In this document: in pieces, positions 61,893 through 64,000 of the stretch
Position numbering within the stretch: the stretch's first letter is position 1
Layout: each line of letters begins with the position of its first letter
Assembly (NCBI RefSeq): GCF_006386545.1
Contig: NZ_SWAR01000026.1
Location: forward strand, 1 to 64,000
DNA length: 64,000 nt
Direction of reading: 5' to 3'
Origin: Methylibium rhizosphaerae
GTDB taxonomy: Bacteria > Pseudomonadota > Gammaproteobacteria > Burkholderiales > Burkholderiaceae_C
Made by a program: the position numbers and the translations under genes
Notes under the pieces: generated by a model
The model's database searches: none
Told to the model about the DNA's origin: nothing
The model's input: the letters and a program-made list of their open reading frames with translations, nothing else

Positions 61893-64000
61893 ATGAAGAC
61901 CGAGCCACCGCTGCTGGCCCTTTCGAGCGTCACGCGCCCTGCCCTGATGGCGCGGCTGGACGCTGCCTCCAAGCTGCGGCTGGTGGTGGTGGCCGCTCCG
62001 GCCGGCTCCGGCAAGACGACGCTGCTCACCCAGTGGTTCCGCCACAGCCGGCAGCGCCGGCTGGCGGTGTGGCTTTCAGTGGAAGGGCCGGAAGCGCCGG
62101 TGGGGCCGAGGGCCCTGGCCGCCCGGCTGCTCGCCGGCCTGGCAGAGGCCGACCCGCAGTCCCCGGGCTTGCCGGCACAGGACGGCCCGGAGCAGGCCCT
62201 GGCGGCCCTGCTCGCCCAGCGCGGCGGCGACCTGCTGTTCGTCATCGACGACTTCCATCGTGTGCAGGACCCGCAGTGCCTGCGGCTGGTGGATGCGCTG
62301 CTGGCCGCTTCGGCACCTGGCGTGCACTGGGTGCTGGCCGGGCGCTGCCTGCCGGGTCTGCACCTGTCGGCATGGCGGCTGCGCGACCAGCTGGAGGTGC
62401 TCGACGGCGGCGACCTCGCCTTCGATGCCGCACAGGTGGTCCAGCTGGGCCGCAAGCTGATGGACGAGCCGCCCGGCCGGGCCCAGGCCGAGCACCTGAT
62501 CGACACCACGCTCGGATGGGCGGCGGGCGTGAAGCTCGGCCTGCTGGCGATGGCGCGCCGCCACGGGGCGCCGGCGGCCCCCGAGGCCGACTTCGACGGA
62601 GCGCATGTGGAGGTGGCCACCTACCTGGACGGCGAGGTGCTGCGCGAGCAGCCGCCGCGGCTGCAGGACTTCCTGGTGGCCACCAGCGTGGTCGAGCTCA
62701 TGACCGGCGAGCTGTGCGACGCGCTGCTGGCCCGCGACGGCTCGCAGGCCGTGCTGGAACAGCTCGAGCGCGCCCAGCTGTTCGTGACCGCGCAGGACAA
62801 CCACGGCCTCGCCTTCCGCTACCACCCGCTGTTCCACGACTTCCTGCGCAGCCGCCTCGCCGCCGACCCGGCGCGCAAGCGGGTGCTGCACGAGCGCGCG
62901 AGCCGCTGGTACGCGGGGCAGCAGCGCTTTGCCGAGGCGCTGCCGCATGCCTTCGCCGGCGGCCGGCCGGGCTGGTGCGCCGAGCTGATGGAGCGTGCCG
63001 CGCAACGCTGGCAGGAGGTGGGCGACATCGCCGAGGTGGTGCGCTGGTGCGAGAAGCTGCCGCGCGAGCAGTTCGCGACCCGGCCCGCACTCGGCTTGAG
63101 CTATGCCACCTGCCTGACCCTGAGCCGCCGCTTCGACCAGGCCCGCGCGATGCTGCGCCTGCTGGAGCAGGCGCATGGCCGCACCGGCGTGCCATCGGCC
63201 TTCCAGCTGCGCACGCTGCAGCAGATCCTGCAGGTGCTGAGCGGCGACCCCGACGCCCTGCCCGAGGACGCCCCGATGGCAGACGACGGCGACGCCGAGG
63301 CCGGCCTGCGCGGCCTGCAGCTGGTGAGCCGGGCCTATGCCATGTTCTGCCGCAACCGCTTCGACGCCGCATGGCGCCAGGCCATGCGCGCCAGGGAGAT
63401 CCTTGCGCCGATGAGCCCCTACGGGGTGGGCTATGCCAGCAGCGTGCTGGCCCTGGTGGAGCGCGCCAAGGGCGACTTCGGCTCGGCGGCGCGCCGGGTC
63501 GAGCAGCTGTGGGCCGGCGCCCGCAACGGCCCGCGCAATGCCGCCTGGGCCAATGCCGCCACCGCGCTGGCCCTGGTGCGCTACGAAACCAACCGCCTGG
63601 CCGAGGCCCGCAGCCTTTGCGAGGAGGTGCTGCCGCTGCTGGAAGCCGGCGGCACCTACGAAACGCTTGCCACGGCCACCCGCACGCTGGCGCGCGTGCG
63701 CGCGGCCGACGGCGACCATGAAGGCGCGATGCGCCTGCTCGATTTCCTGCATGGGGTGCTCGAAGGCAGCCGCGAGCGGCGCTTTGCGGCGCAGGTGTGC
63801 GCCGACAAGGTGCGCCTGTGGCTCGCGATGGGTGAGCACGCCCAGGCGCGCCGCTGCGCCGCGGAATTCGGCGTGCACGACGCCTCGGAATGGTCGGAGC
63901 CGCGCCCCTACGACGAAGCCTGGGAGCGGCGCGGCATGGCGCTGGCGGCCATCCTGTCGCACGAATGGCGGCACAACGAGGCGCGTGCCGTGCTCGAGCA
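61893..64000 (+). CDS. MalT-like LuxR-family regulator, partial (cut by window end)
   Basis: An open frame from ATG 61893 that runs past the right edge (702 codons visible). The N-terminus is a STAND-type NTPase: Walker A APAGSGKTT (residues 35-43) and Walker B LLFVIDDFH (near 115), then LGWAAGVKLGLLAMA and FRYHPLFHDFLRSRL as in MalT-like activators, then helical TPR-like repeats (LVSRAYAMFCRNRFDAAWRQAM, in pieces). The LuxR DNA-binding domain expected at the C-terminus lies outside the window, so the regulator call is by family. Divergent from the propeller/cytochrome gene, its possible target. Confidence 0.85.
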   Translation, partial: MKTEPPLLALSSVTRPALMARLDAASKLRLVVVAAPAGSGKTTLLTQWFRHSRQRRLAVWLSVEGPEAPVGPRALAARLLAGLAEADPQSPGLPAQDGPEQALAALLAQRGGDLLFVIDDFHRVQDPQCLRLVDALLAASAPGVHWVLAGRCLPGLHLSAWRLRDQLEVLDGGDLAFDAAQVVQLGRKLMDEPPGRAQAEHLIDTTLGWAAGVKLGLLAMARRHGAPAAPEADFDGAHVEVATYLDGEVLREQPPRLQDFLVATSVVELMTGELCDALLARDGSQAVLEQLERAQLFVTAQDNHGLAFRYHPLFHDFLRSRLAADPARKRVLHERASRWYAGQQRFAEALPHAFAGGRPGWCAELMERAAQRWQEVGDIAEVVRWCEKLPREQFATRPALGLSYATCLTLSRRFDQARAMLRLLEQAHGRTGVPSAFQLRTLQQILQVLSGDPDALPEDAPMADDGDAEAGLRGLQLVSRAYAMFCRNRFDAAWRQAMRAREILAPMSPYGVGYASSVLALVERAKGDFGSAARRVEQLWAGARNGPRNAAWANAATALALVRYETNRLAEARSLCEEVLPLLEAGGTYETLATATRTLARVRAADGDHEGAMRLLDFLHGVLEGSRERRFAAQVCADKVRLWLAMGEHAQARRCAAEFGVHDASEWSEPRPYDEAWERRGMALAAILSHEWRHNEARAVLE

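Noticed and set aside
61640-63721. 693-residue plus-strand frame at the right end
   Set aside because: Arg/Ala/Gly-rich shadow. The neighbouring frame from 61893 encodes a MalT-like NTPase with Walker motifs and stays open to the window edge.

Overview
The window is one contiguous stretch of very GC-rich chromosome (by eye about two thirds G+C or more), with tightly packed genes and short gaps. Gene content points to a betaproteobacterium of the order Burkholderiales, probably near the Rubrivivax/Leptothrix/Piscinibacter group: ACR3-type arsenic genes, MipA/OmpV with its two-component system, DUF2938, a homospermidine synthase, an archaeal-type fructose bisphosphatase paired with PEP synthase, and a typical palindromic CTCGAG spacer repeat. 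This placement is inference; no rRNA or other marker gene is present. No tRNA, rRNA, CRISPR array or intact insertion sequence was seen.

0-18 kb: metal, envelope and low-oxygen/energy functions. A copper P-type ATPase sits behind a CueR-type promoter. It is followed by a small lipoprotein cytochrome c, a PaaK-like adenylate-forming enzyme and small exported or hypothetical proteins. Next is a four-gene envelope module: LolA-like protein, outer-membrane barrel, LolD-like ATPase, and a double-length FtsX-type permease. Then come an orphan MalK/UgpC-type ATPase with a CBS protein and, divergently, CBS protein - FBP aldolase/phosphatase - PEP synthase - CBS protein, a gluconeogenic cassette. Several FNR/Anr-like boxes in the spacers suggest that part of this region is oxygen-controlled.

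17.8-31.2 kb: one long leftward sugar operon with a divergent GntR/FadR-type regulator. It encodes a ribose-type ABC importer and a non-phosphorylating L-fucose pathway (dehydrogenase, lactonase, fuconate dehydratase, 2-keto-3-deoxy-fuconate dehydrogenase, diketo-acid hydrolase). A second branch (zinc dehydrogenase, tagaturonate-type reductase, UxaA dehydratase) fits L-galactonate. Four copies of a palindromic operator lie in the spacer between regulator and operon.

31.2-42 kb: a MerR regulator divergent from a DUF2938 protein and a WrbA-like flavoprotein; an arsenic operon arsR-arsI-arsC-acr3 with a translationally coupled, ATP-grasp-like protein of unknown role; an enoyl-CoA hydratase; an aminotransferase and DJ-1 protein divergent from a GlxA-type AraC regulator; a VOC protein; and an orphan histidine kinase.

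42-53.5 kb: a secreted pectate lyase lipoprotein, a mipA-response regulator-kinase operon, a metallo-beta-lactamase-fold hydrolase divergent from a TetR regulator, a large hybrid kinase, and homospermidine synthase divergent from an FAD-dependent amine oxidase.

53.5-64 kb: the most unusual part. A DUF3501 domain is joined in frame to a TonB-dependent haem-type receptor. Downstream is an exported protein made of four CbiX-like units with a histidine-rich linker. Opposite it is a beta-propeller/dihaem cytochrome protein, separated by about 490 bp of non-coding sequence that ends in a minus-strand terminator. The window closes inside a MalT-like LuxR-family regulator, cut by the edge. Together the receptor and the exported chelatase-like protein look like an undescribed metal or tetrapyrrole uptake system.
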